64,000 nt of DNA. It comes from Chryseobacterium sp. MYb7. GTDB taxonomy: Bacteria > Bacteroidota > Bacteroidia > Flavobacteriales > Weeksellaceae. Below the pieces are notes generated by a model. The model was not told the DNA's origin. It saw only the letters and a list, made by a program, of their open reading frames with translations, and made no database searches. Positions 26,681 to 34,838 of this stretch are shown here, piece after piece (the first letter of the stretch is position 1; the number at the start of each line of letters is the position of its first letter). The stretch spans positions 62,001 to 126,000 of the forward strand of contig NZ_PCOU01000012.1 of the NCBI RefSeq assembly GCF_002979455.1. Direction: 5' to 3'. A program made the position numbers and the translations under genes.

Positions 26681-27697
26681 TCAGATCGCTTTTCTCAGTT
26701 TTTTATAAAAAGCTTCTTCTAAATCTGCAATGTGCAGCATCGTTTTAGAAAGTTCGTTATAGATATTGCTTTTTGAGTTTCTATTTTTGTAAACACGGGC
26801 AATATCTACGGCAAAGTCTCTCCAAAGATCACCAATAGAGGTAATTTCTTTTGATAATTCCTTCAACTCATCATTTTTAAGAATGACAGCTGCTTCCTGA
26901 AGAAATGCTCCGTAAATAAATCTGAAACCTCCGCCTCCGGTTCCAATTTCTTCCTGCATTCTGATTAACTGCCCCAAATAATGGTTAGTTACTTTTGTGC
27001 CTTTCTTTTCTGCCCATTTCGGGATACTGTTGGCTACCCATCTCATTGCTTTTACTCCAATAAGAGGTACGGGAGCCAACATGTTTTTGCAGGTATCTTT
27101 GATCCCTTTTTTGATGGCTTCTTCAAGATTCACATTCTCCGGAACATAAATAGGATAATACATATGTCCTTTAGGAGGAAGTGCTCCTTTGGCATATCTT
27201 ACTTTTTCCAGTTCTGCTTCGGAAAGGGAGGTTGTATAATCCATTACAGGATCACTGATCAGGAATTTTCCGTCTTCTTTTCCGTATACCACCAGGTTGT
27301 GAGCATTGAAGTGGAATTTGTATTCTTCCGGGAAATAGGTAAGGTTGAAAACGCCCACCTGAAGTCCGGTCGGAATATTTTGTTCCAAATTTCTTTCAAG
27401 AGCTTTTTGGGCATCTTTGGGGTTTGAGAATTTTTCTCTTTTGATTTTAATTCCTAATCTTTTGGCTGCTTTACTGAAAATAGCACCCGGCATCGGACGA
27501 TAGCTGAAGCCCGGAGCAAAATTCACCTTTAAAAAAGGAAGATAGACAAAAAACAATCCAGAACCGATCCCGAAGATCATAGGCTCGCTTAGTTTCAGGC
27601 CTTTATTAAGCAGTAGATTAGAAGCAACACCGTTTTCGCAATGCGCAGTCTGATGGTGTTCAAAGTTTAATTTCATTTGCTGATTGTATCTTTTCAT
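26681..27697 (-). CDS. BtrH-like acyltransferase (BtrH_N plus DUF4872)
   Basis: A 338-residue protein with an N-terminal BtrH-type papain-like fold. The putative triad is Cys20 (HCENGVASNLL), His133 (FNAHNLVVYG) and Asp149 (ISDPV). Residues about 170-338 fit the DUF4872 extension. An internal ATG (27676) just before MKLNFEHHQ is an alternative start. BtrH of butirosin synthesis moves an acyl group from an ACP to an acceptor. A homologue here, in a locus with two ACPs and an alcohol/phenol acceptor, is a good candidate for transferring the polyene acyl chain to the resorcinol. That role is inferred. Confidence 0.8.
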   Translation of the reverse strand: MKRYNQQMKLNFEHHQTAHCENGVASNLLLNKGLKLSEPMIFGIGSGLFFVYLPFLKVNFAPGFSYRPMPGAIFSKAAKRLGIKIKREKFSNPKDAQKALERNLEQNIPTGLQVGVFNLTYFPEEYKFHFNAHNLVVYGKEDGKFLISDPVMDYTTSLSEAELEKVRYAKGALPPKGHMYYPIYVPENVNLEEAIKKGIKDTCKNMLAPVPLIGVKAMRWVANSIPKWAEKKGTKVTNHYLGQLIRMQEEIGTGGGGFRFIYGAFLQEAAVILKNDELKELSKEITSIGDLWRDFAVDIARVYKNRNSKSNIYNELSKTMLHIADLEEAFYKKLRKAI

Positions 27698-27737
27698 TGG
27701 TCAAATGGAACGGGCGTTGTGTTTTGCCTCATTTCAT

Positions 27738-28142
27738 TTATTTTCCGTTGAAGTTTTTTAATTCATCCACTGAAATTCCGAATGCATCGGCATATTTTTT
27801 CAGTGCATTTTCGCTTAGTGTTTTGAATATTCCGGGCTTAAAATGCCTTTTTACCCTCCATTGCCACATTCCCACATAAGAAGCAAGGACTCCCAGATCC
27901 ATTTTATTCAGTTCCATAAAATAGGCAATAGGACTTGCTATATTACGGGCAACATTTTGCTTTGCTTCCTCAATTCTTTCATAGATAAGCTCCATAGATT
28001 CATCCAGAGCAGCTTTCTTGGCATCCCAGCCCGTACTGTTTGCTGTCGTGTAGTTGTCGTTCTCATCCGTCACATACAGAACTTCTGTCATGTTGGCGGA
28101 TTTCAGGTTACTTTCGTCTTGAGGCAGGTCTTGCTTTTTCAT
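27738..28142 (-). CDS. Small HTH-like protein at operon head
   Basis: A 134-residue hydrophilic protein. The C-terminal part (about 80-130) reads MDLGVLASYVGMWQWRVKR ... ALKKYADAFGISVDELKNF, which resembles a Cro/XRE-type helix-turn-helix with an atypical recognition helix. As the first gene of the long minus-strand pigment operon it could be a regulator. A structural role is equally possible, and no close family is recognised. It ends 40 bases before the BtrH-like gene. Confidence 0.7.
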   Translation of the reverse strand: MKKQDLPQDESNLKSANMTEVLYVTDENDNYTTANSTGWDAKKAALDESMELIYERIEEAKQNVARNIASPIAYFMELNKMDLGVLASYVGMWQWRVKRHFKPGIFKTLSENALKKYADAFGISVDELKNFNGK

Positions 28143-28503
28143 CTAAATAATGTTCATTTTTTTAGATTCCAGATGAAAAATTCTTCACCTGTTTTTGATT
28201 CTTTTAATCAGGTGGCTAAAATAGTGAAAATACATTATATGTAAATCATATTAAATCTGAGGGAGTTAGTATCATGAAATAGAGGTGATATCTTCAATAA
28301 ATCTTCAACATTATAATAAAACCGGATTTTTTATTTTTCCCATTGAGAAGGAAAGCTTTAGCTAATCATGTATAAAATTATCTTAAAAGGATCTCTTAAG
28401 ATTTATTATTTCCACTTGTAACGGTTCTCTTGTAACAAGTGTCTGTATAAATAAGACTAATGTCTAGAAATTTGGATAGAAAAATAATTATTAAATAACA
28501 ACT
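28143..28503. other. Divergent intergenic region with short inverted repeats
   Basis: This 361-base region lies between the minus-strand pigment operon and the M16 peptidase gene and holds no convincing gene. It has inverted repeats CACCTG (28186-28191) / CAGGTG (28209-28214) near the minus-strand start. CACTTGT (28413-28419) / ACAAGTG (28435-28441) lies nearer the plus-strand start. No perfect TAnnTTTG box was found on either side; TATTTTAG on the minus strand (about 28216-28223) is a one-mismatch candidate. Confidence 0.5.
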
Positions 28504-31416
28504 ATGAAAAAGTTTTTTATTTCTGTTTCGCTTTTCTGTATGATCAGCGCAATGGCACAGAAATTTGAGACCCAAAAGCTGACAGATGCTCAAGGGTATT
28601 CTTATGAAACTGTAAAGAATGACCAAGCCGGAGTACGTGTGTATACCCTGAAAAATGGATTAAAAGTGTATTTGGCAAAAAATGATGATGCCCCGAGAAT
28701 TCAGACTTATATTCCGGTAAGAACAGGATCCAATAATGACCCAAGTGATAACACCGGATTAGCTCACTATCTGGAACACATGGTTTTCAAAGGAACTTCA
28801 CATCTGGGAACTCAGGATTGGGAAAAAGAAAAAGTTTTACTAAAGCAGATCTCTGATCTTTATGAGCAGCATAAAGCAGAAAAGGATCCTGAAAAAAAGA
28901 AAGAACTTTATAAAAAAATTGATGAAGTTTCTCAGGAAGCCTCTAAATATGCTATTGCCAATGAATATGATAAAGCGATCTCTTCCTTGGGAGCTACAGG
29001 AACAAATGCTCATACATCTCTGGATGAAACGGTTTATAAAAATAATATCCCTTCCAACGAATTAGAAAAATGGTTAAGAGTAGAGAAAGAACGTTTTTCA
29101 GAATTGGTATTGCGTCTTTTCCATACAGAACTTGAAGCGGTATATGAGGAATACAACAGAGCTCAGGACAATGACAGCCGTCTTGTATTCTATTCATTGA
29201 TGCAGGCTCTTTTCCCAAAACACCCGAACGGACAGCAGACTACAATTGGGACTTCTGAACACTTGAAGAGCCCTTCTATGGAAGCGATCCACAAATATTT
29301 TGATACGTATTATGTACCTAATAACATGGCTGTAGTATTGGTTGGAGACCTTGATTATGACAAAACTATAAAATTAGTTGATCAGTATTTCGGAGCATTC
29401 AAATACAAAGAACTTCCAATGAAAAAGATGGTTACGGAAGAGCCGATGACCAGCATTGTGACAAGAACTGTGAAAAGCCCGACTACGCCAAGAATGACGA
29501 TTGCGTGGAGAACGGATTCTTATGGAACTCAGGAAGCAAGACTGGCAGATATCGTATCTGAAATCTTAAGCAACAGAGGAGATGCTGGATTAATTGACCT
29601 TAATATCAACCAAAAGCAAAAAACGCTTGGAGCAGGTGCTTATGAGTCACCTTACAAAATGTATGGAACATTTGGACTGGTAGTAACTCCTAAAGAAGGA
29701 CAAAGTTTCGATGAAGCTAAAAAACTTCTGATGGATCAGTTGGATCTTGTGAAAAAAGGACAGTTTCCGGACTGGATGCTGAAAGCTATCGTAAATGATA
29801 AAAAAGTTCAGCGTATGAAGAGCTGGGAAACAGCTGACGGATTAGCAACTGAATTGTATGATTCTTATATCAATGTTAGAACATGGGAACAGGAGCTGGA
29901 TGAGATCAATCAGTATGATAAAATCACGAAAGCTGATGTAGTGAAATTTGCCAACGATTTCTATAAAGACAATTATGTTGTTATTTATAAAGAAAAAGGA
30001 GTGAATGACAAGCTTGTACGTGTACAGAATCCAGGAATTACACCTATTAAACTGAACAGAGAAGCTCAGTCTCCTTTCCTTAAAGATATTCTGAATACAA
30101 AAGTACCTGAAATCAAACCAGAATTTATTGATTTTAAAACGGCTATTCAGACTTCAAAAATCAAAGATAAGACGGTAAGTTTCGTAAAGAACAAGTATAA
30201 TGAGATCGCTCAGATCAGTTATGTTTTCCCTTTCGGAACAGATAATGACAAGGAACTTTCTATTGCAGGAACTCTTTTTGAATATCTTGGAACAGATAAA
30301 TATACTCCGGAACAGCTGAAAGAAGAATTCTTTAAGCTGGGAATCAGCTATAGCCTGAGAACTTCCAATGACCAGATGATTATTACACTGAGTGGTCTTG
30401 AAAGTAATATGAAGAAAGGGGTAGAACTGATGAACCACTGGATGACCAATGTAAAAGCTGATAAAGCAATTTATGCTCAGACCGTAAAAACAATCCTGGA
30501 ATCAAGAGCTGCTGCTAAGAAAGATAAAGTAAGAATCATGGCAGCCCTTTCAAACTATGCTAAATATGGTAAAAACTCAAGAATGACAGACATTGTTTCC
30601 AAAGAACGTCTTGAGAGTATTGACGCTGTAGAATTGATGAAGAAAGTGAAAACACTAAATCAATATCCTTATCAGGTGCTTCTTTACGGACAGGATCAGG
30701 CAGGTTTGGAAAAAGCCGTGAAGCCTTTTATCATCAATACAAGCCTTCAGCCAGCACAGGCAAAAGAATATGCTGAACCGACTACGGAAGGAAAAGTATA
30801 CTTCACGAATTATGACATGGTACAGATGGAAATGTCTAAAGTGGCAAAAGCTAATACCGTAAATCTTGGGAATTTTGGGAAAGCCAATGTTTTCAATGAA
30901 TATTTCGGAAGAGGTTTGTCTTCTATCGTTTTCCAGGAAATCAGAGAAAGTAAGTCATTGGCTTATACTGCTTATGTTTCTTACGCAAATGCTACGGAAA
31001 AAGGGAAAGCAAACTATGTTACAAATTATATCGGAACACAGTCAAATAAGCTTCCTTTAGCGGTAAATGCAATGAATGATTTAATGATATCTTTACCACA
31101 AATTCCGGCTCAGTTTGAAAATGCAAGAGGTTCTGCATTAAAACAGATTGCATCCAACAGAATCAACAGAACGAATATCTTCTTCAATCAGTTAGCATTG
31201 AAAAAACTAGGGGTTGATTATGATTTGAGAAAAGATGTTTATGCTGAAATCCAGGGACTGACATTACCACAGCTTACAGGATTCTACAATACTGAGGTGA
31301 AACCTGTAAAATATAATACAGCCATTATCGGGAAGAAAGAAAACCTGAATATGGAATCGATCAACAAAATGGGTGAATTTCAGGAAGTATCTCTTGAAGA
31401 GATCTTTGGATATTAA
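28504..31416 (+). CDS. Secreted M16 (pitrilysin/insulinase) peptidase, two-domain
   Basis: A 970-residue exported zinc protease (signal MKKFFISVSLFCMISAMAQ). The inverted zinc motif HYLEH is at residues 88-92, with a downstream ELEAVYEEYNR block giving the third ligand. A second, inactive M16 half follows from about 530 to the end, so this is a complete double-module enzyme. It lies between two pigment operons on the opposite strand and has its own terminator. Nothing in the sequence ties it to pigment synthesis. Confidence 0.92.
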   Translation: MKKFFISVSLFCMISAMAQKFETQKLTDAQGYSYETVKNDQAGVRVYTLKNGLKVYLAKNDDAPRIQTYIPVRTGSNNDPSDNTGLAHYLEHMVFKGTSHLGTQDWEKEKVLLKQISDLYEQHKAEKDPEKKKELYKKIDEVSQEASKYAIANEYDKAISSLGATGTNAHTSLDETVYKNNIPSNELEKWLRVEKERFSELVLRLFHTELEAVYEEYNRAQDNDSRLVFYSLMQALFPKHPNGQQTTIGTSEHLKSPSMEAIHKYFDTYYVPNNMAVVLVGDLDYDKTIKLVDQYFGAFKYKELPMKKMVTEEPMTSIVTRTVKSPTTPRMTIAWRTDSYGTQEARLADIVSEILSNRGDAGLIDLNINQKQKTLGAGAYESPYKMYGTFGLVVTPKEGQSFDEAKKLLMDQLDLVKKGQFPDWMLKAIVNDKKVQRMKSWETADGLATELYDSYINVRTWEQELDEINQYDKITKADVVKFANDFYKDNYVVIYKEKGVNDKLVRVQNPGITPIKLNREAQSPFLKDILNTKVPEIKPEFIDFKTAIQTSKIKDKTVSFVKNKYNEIAQISYVFPFGTDNDKELSIAGTLFEYLGTDKYTPEQLKEEFFKLGISYSLRTSNDQMIITLSGLESNMKKGVELMNHWMTNVKADKAIYAQTVKTILESRAAAKKDKVRIMAALSNYAKYGKNSRMTDIVSKERLESIDAVELMKKVKTLNQYPYQVLLYGQDQAGLEKAVKPFIINTSLQPAQAKEYAEPTTEGKVYFTNYDMVQMEMSKVAKANTVNLGNFGKANVFNEYFGRGLSSIVFQEIRESKSLAYTAYVSYANATEKGKANYVTNYIGTQSNKLPLAVNAMNDLMISLPQIPAQFENARGSALKQIASNRINRTNIFFNQLALKKLGVDYDLRKDVYAEIQGLTLPQLTGFYNTEVKPVKYNTAIIGKKENLNMESINKMGEFQEVSLEEIFGY

Positions 31417-31441
31417 TTCTTTTGTTAAAAATAATGATAAG

Positions 31442-31467
31442 AGCGGGACAGCAATGTTCCGCTTTTT
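31442..31467 (+). terminator. Terminator after M16 peptidase
   Basis: The stem AGCGGGAC (31442-31449) / GTTCCGCT (31456-31463) is followed by T-rich sequence, 25 bases after the stop codon. Confidence 0.8.
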
Positions 31468-31474
31468 GTTGTTT

Positions 31475-31513
31475 AAAACCGTTTCTCCCTGATGATCAGG
31501 GTTTCACGGTTTT
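31475..31513. repeat. 39-base nested palindrome
   Basis: AAAACCGT (31475-31482) and ACGGTTTT (31506-31513) flank CCCTGAT-G-ATCAGGG (31487-31501), separated by a symmetric 4x4 internal loop. All 15 paired positions are perfect. Possible roles are a second bidirectional terminator, a cruciform, or a protein-binding repeat. Confidence 0.75.
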
Positions 31514-31666
31514 CTCCAATGTTTCACATGAAATAATTCATCTAATGATGATGTTTTAATTATTGTAGTAAATTGATTATCAGCTAGTTTGTAAAGATGT
31601 GATAAATGTGGATATAAACAAAAAAGGAACGTTTTTTCATAAAGGTATTGTAATCAATTCAATAGA

Positions 31667-31706
31667 AGTGGGCTATGATTCTGAGCGGAGACGAAGAAAG
31701 CCCGCT
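31667..31706. repeat. REP-like hairpin
   Basis: AGTGGGCT (31667-31674) pairs with AGCCCGCT (31699-31706). The loop carries ATTCTGAGCGGAGACGAAGAA, a degenerate copy of the dispersed 'TTCTGAGCG..G.CGAAGAATC' repeat family. An A-run follows on the plus strand. Confidence 0.5.
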
Positions 31707-31803
31707 TAAAAAAAAAGAAAAATCAATTGGCTTTAGCCAAAACCGGATTCAGCACAAAGGTCACTAATGGATTGCACAAATTATCACGAATCTGGAAGAT
31801 TAA

Positions 31804-31836
31804 TAACAAAAAAGCTGTACGTTTTGTACAGCTTTT
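31804..31836 (-). terminator. Terminator of the dar operon
   Basis: The perfect 11-base stem AAAAGCTGTAC (31810-31820) / GTACAGCTTTT (31826-31836) has a five-base loop. Read on the minus strand it is followed by a T-run. It lies 23 bases beyond the last gene of the minus-strand operon. Confidence 0.85.
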
Positions 31837-31858
31837 CTAATCTATGTTGAATTGATCT

Positions 31859-32302
31859 TTACGACTTTACTTCCTGAATAAACAGGTTAATTTCTGCTCT
31901 GATCAATAACTCATCATTATTAAAAGTTTCGCAAAAGATGTGGCAAATGTTTTCAAACTGTGAAATAAGAGATGCTTTGGAAATGATTTTGTCATTCACT
32001 TTTGGAAGGGCAAATATCTCAATCTTCTTGATATTGGTAATGAAGCCGATTACTTTTGTATCTGCTTCAGGATTTTCAAAGAAGCTTTGTCCAAGAATAG
32101 ATGAGCAGGTTTGTGCTAGATTTTCAATCAATCCCGCTTCCACGAACTCATTGTTGTGAACAAATACATTATCTTCTTTTATTTCAAAGGAAGTCACTAC
32201 TTTTTCTTTGGTCAGCTCCAGAATATAGTCTGCCATCAACATCGGTTCACGATGCGGTAAAAAGTTGTGTATATTGATGATATTCTCTTCCTTTATTTCC
32301 AT
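31859..32302 (-). CDS. ApeP/FabZ-like hotdog dehydratase, His present
   Basis: A 147-residue hotdog protein starting with a FabZ-like LPHREPMLMAD segment (15-25). The putative catalytic residues are His49 (FVHNNEF) and Glu60 (GLIENLAQ), spaced as in the paralogue encoded next to it. Aryl-polyene loci contain such atypical dehydratase-like proteins. It is the last gene of the dar operon, seven bases after its paralogue. Dehydration of beta-hydroxyacyl-ACP is the likely activity, perhaps as a heterodimer. Confidence 0.8.
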   Translation of the reverse strand: MEIKEENIINIHNFLPHREPMLMADYILELTKEKVVTSFEIKEDNVFVHNNEFVEAGLIENLAQTCSSILGQSFFENPEADTKVIGFITNIKKIEIFALPKVNDKIISKASLISQFENICHIFCETFNNDELLIRAEINLFIQEVKS

Positions 32303-32309
32303 TTCCAGT

Positions 32310-32741
32310 TTATTTTACAGCGGTTTTCATTTGAGATTTTGCAATCACTTCACCGTTCAGTTTGGTAACAATATCTACAAGAGTTACTCCCATTACTTCA
32401 TTGAGGATGGTGACCTCAGATTTCAGATGGTCTCCTGTTTTAGGCAACGTTTCTGCTTCAAAAGATTTAATGGCTCCGATATATCCTGTAGGGGCATCTT
32501 TACCCAGAAGATAATATTTATATCCAGTGTGCAAGGCAACACTCTGTGCCTGGTGTTCAATCAGTCCTGAAGCCTGAAAAAATCCATCCTGGATGAAAAG
32601 ATTATCTTCTTTAATCTCAAAACCTGACAAAAGGTGGTTTTCAGAATATTCTGATAACTCATGTACCATCACAAAAGGAAACCGTTGCGGAATAAGGCTT
32701 TCTACAAAATCTTTATCGGATGTTGGCAGTCTGTTTTCCAT
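32310..32741 (-). CDS. ApeP/FabZ-like hotdog protein, catalytic His missing
   Basis: A 143-residue paralogue of the following gene, aligned without gaps across the active site (KEDNLFIQDGFFQASGLIE against KEDNVFVHNNEFVEAGLIE). The His is replaced by Gln51, while Glu62 remains. ATG 32741 shares its A with the TAA stop of darB (TAATG), so the two are translationally coupled; a longer reading start inside darB is unlikely. It may be the non-catalytic or complementary half of a heterodimeric dehydratase. Confidence 0.8.
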   Translation of the reverse strand: MENRLPTSDKDFVESLIPQRFPFVMVHELSEYSENHLLSGFEIKEDNLFIQDGFFQASGLIEHQAQSVALHTGYKYYLLGKDAPTGYIGAIKSFEAETLPKTGDHLKSEVTILNEVMGVTLVDIVTKLNGEVIAKSQMKTAVK

Positions 32742-33880
32742 TAGCAAACGGTTAATAAAGCACAAGAATAAGCGAATCTTCCACTTTCAGGAACACAAAG
32801 AAGTACTTTTTCTCCTTTTTTCAACGTTCCGGAATTCATCAGTTCTTCAAGCGCTACAAATATAGATCCAGCTCCGATGTTTCCAATGTCAGAAAGGTTA
32901 TAGAACCATTTTTCTGCAGGGAAATCCATTCCTTTTTTAGCAAACTCTTCTTTCAGTCCGTCTTTGAAATATCCTGAAGAAATATGTGCCAATACATGAT
33001 CAATTTTTTCCGGATCTAAATTATGTTTGTCAAAAGAAGATCTTAAGCTTTCCGCTCCTTTTACAAGGATGTATTTATCAAGAATTTTAGTATCCTGCTT
33101 GATGGCAAAAATAGACTGCTTCAGCCATTCGTCAGAAGGATAATCTGCCCATGATTTAAGGCTTCCGTCTTCCTGTTTATCGCATCCTGCATACATACAT
33201 GCTTCAATTTCGTGAGCGTAAGAATAGAAATCAATGAATTCTACCTTTAACGAAATTCCAGTTTCTCTCGGTTTATTTTGCAGAAGAAAAGCACCTGCTC
33301 CGTCAGAAAGCATCCATCTCAGGAATTCTCTTTTGAAAGCAATGATAGGTCTTTCTTCCAGTAATTTTAAATTTTCAGCCTCATGGTTGAATTTATCAGC
33401 AGTCATCCATGCGGACATTCTTTCGGAACCAGCACACACTGCACTTTCCTGTACACCCGCTTTTACAGAAAGAAACCCATAATTCAGGGCATTCATCCCG
33501 GAGTTGCAAAGACCTGTTGAAGTATTAATCTCAATAGATTTCCCGATGTTCAGTTCACCATGTACCATAGAGGCGTGAGAAGGCTGGATCTGGTCTGGTG
33601 AAGTAGTTCCTACAGATAATAATTTCATATCTTCCTTTTTGAAGTTTTCATCAAAAAGTCCTTCAATTGCTTTTGCAGTCAGCTGCGCATTAGAGTGTGT
33701 AGGGTTTCCTTCTTTATCTAAAGCGTAGTATCTTGTCGTGATTTTATTATTTCTTAGGATAAGTGATTTTGCTTTAGATGGCGCATCATTGATAAGCCCA
33801 AGATAAGTCTCCATTTCATCATTCGCTACCGGCTCATTGGGTAAGTATTTTGATGCTTTTGTTATAAATACGTCGTACAT
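32741..33880 (-). CDS. darB: DarB-like 3-oxoacyl-ACP synthase III (dialkylresorcinol pathway)
   Basis: A 379-residue KAS III-type enzyme with the Cys-His-Asn triad: Cys125 (STGLCNSGM), His299 (LAHISSG) and Asn334 (DIGNIGAGS). Together with DarA it builds dialkylresorcinols by condensing two beta-ketoacyl-derived units; the resorcinol is the alcohol half of flexirubin. The pairing with a DarA gene one base upstream fixes the assignment. It is longer than a typical FabH (about 320 residues), as DarB proteins are. Confidence 0.92.
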   Translation of the reverse strand: MYDVFITKASKYLPNEPVANDEMETYLGLINDAPSKAKSLILRNNKITTRYYALDKEGNPTHSNAQLTAKAIEGLFDENFKKEDMKLLSVGTTSPDQIQPSHASMVHGELNIGKSIEINTSTGLCNSGMNALNYGFLSVKAGVQESAVCAGSERMSAWMTADKFNHEAENLKLLEERPIIAFKREFLRWMLSDGAGAFLLQNKPRETGISLKVEFIDFYSYAHEIEACMYAGCDKQEDGSLKSWADYPSDEWLKQSIFAIKQDTKILDKYILVKGAESLRSSFDKHNLDPEKIDHVLAHISSGYFKDGLKEEFAKKGMDFPAEKWFYNLSDIGNIGAGSIFVALEELMNSGTLKKGEKVLLCVPESGRFAYSCALLTVC

Positions 33881-33881
33881 T

Positions 33882-34796
33882 CTATTTTAAATTAATTCCT
33901 TGTAAATATCTTTTTTGTTTTTGTCTTTTAGACCAAAATATAGGGGTTGTAAGCAGGTGTAAAACCAAAACGACAGGTGAGATAATCCATATCGCTGCCA
34001 TCAAATATACCTTAAAGAATTTTATCAGCAATGGACGTTTCTCTTTTTTCTTGATAATCAGGTTAGACCATATCGTAAAAATTTTGTTTCCCACCTTTTC
34101 TACGCGTACCAAAAATGCTCGGATTTCAATGGCTCCGTTTTTCACAAGGTCCGGCTGCAAATTATTAAGGTCATTATTCTTAAAATGTCTTTCAATAATC
34201 TCGCCATACTTTACCGATCCTGAAATTTCTTCGTCGGAAACGCCTGCAGCGGGAAGCATCCCTGATTTTTCTTTCTGGCCTGTTGTAAGCCATCGAAGAA
34301 TAGTTAATACGCTGGTATAATTGTCGTGCCTGTCTACCAGTGCAATATTCCCTACTAGTTTAGCCTGTAAATCTCTTAAGTATACTTTTAATTTTTCCTG
34401 GGAAAGCATCCACATATTTCTGGTTCCGGAGATGGTGACTACAGGTGTATCTTTAAGAATGCGCCCTGCATATTCACTCTTTAAGAATGAAATAATAGGA
34501 ATGGATGGTGTGAGATACCATACCTGATACCCAAAAAGAATAAGGTCATACTTTTTGTTCAGAATTTCTTCGGAAGGAGGAAGGATTTCTTTGGGAATCT
34601 GTAAATAAGATTCAGGAAAAGTATTGAAAAAGACATCACCCGGCCATGGAAAAGGAAAATCTTCTTTGAGCTGAATGTTGTAATACGTAATATCATAAGC
34701 GTCCTTTTGGGCTTCAAAAGGTTTGGCTATGTTTCTCACAATATCTTCGAGTTGTCCGGTTTGTGAATAATATATGACAAGTATATTTTTCTTCAT
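33882..34796 (-). CDS. darA: DarA-like dialkylresorcinol condensing enzyme
   Basis: A 304-residue protein with a flavodoxin-like N-terminus (NILVIYYSQTGQ, residues 4-15) followed by FPWPGDVFFNTFPES and GYQVWYLTPSIP blocks typical of DarA. A C-terminal hydrophobic segment (about 262-285) suggests membrane association. DarA acts with DarB to form the 2,5-dialkylresorcinol ring. The one-base gap to darB and the operon order match known flexirubin loci. Confidence 0.92.
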   Translation of the reverse strand: MKKNILVIYYSQTGQLEDIVRNIAKPFEAQKDAYDITYYNIQLKEDFPFPWPGDVFFNTFPESYLQIPKEILPPSEEILNKKYDLILFGYQVWYLTPSIPIISFLKSEYAGRILKDTPVVTISGTRNMWMLSQEKLKVYLRDLQAKLVGNIALVDRHDNYTSVLTILRWLTTGQKEKSGMLPAAGVSDEEISGSVKYGEIIERHFKNNDLNNLQPDLVKNGAIEIRAFLVRVEKVGNKIFTIWSNLIIKKKEKRPLLIKFFKVYLMAAIWIISPVVLVLHLLTTPIFWSKRQKQKRYLQGINLK

Positions 34797-34838
34797 TAGT
34801 TTTCTTTAGCGTTTACAAAAATATGTTTTTCATATTTA

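Larger units (their letters stand above)
31417..31858. other. Intergenic region of inverted repeats
   Basis: This 442-base region between convergent genes contains no gene. It holds the M16 terminator, a large nested palindrome (31475-31513), a REP-like hairpin (31667-31706) and the terminator of the dar operon (31804-31836). The stretch between these is AT-rich with nothing recognisable. Confidence 0.7.

Noticed and set aside
28460-28498. A 12-codon open frame just before the M16 peptidase gene
   Set aside because: Too short, AT-rich and without recognisable leader-peptide logic; probably chance.
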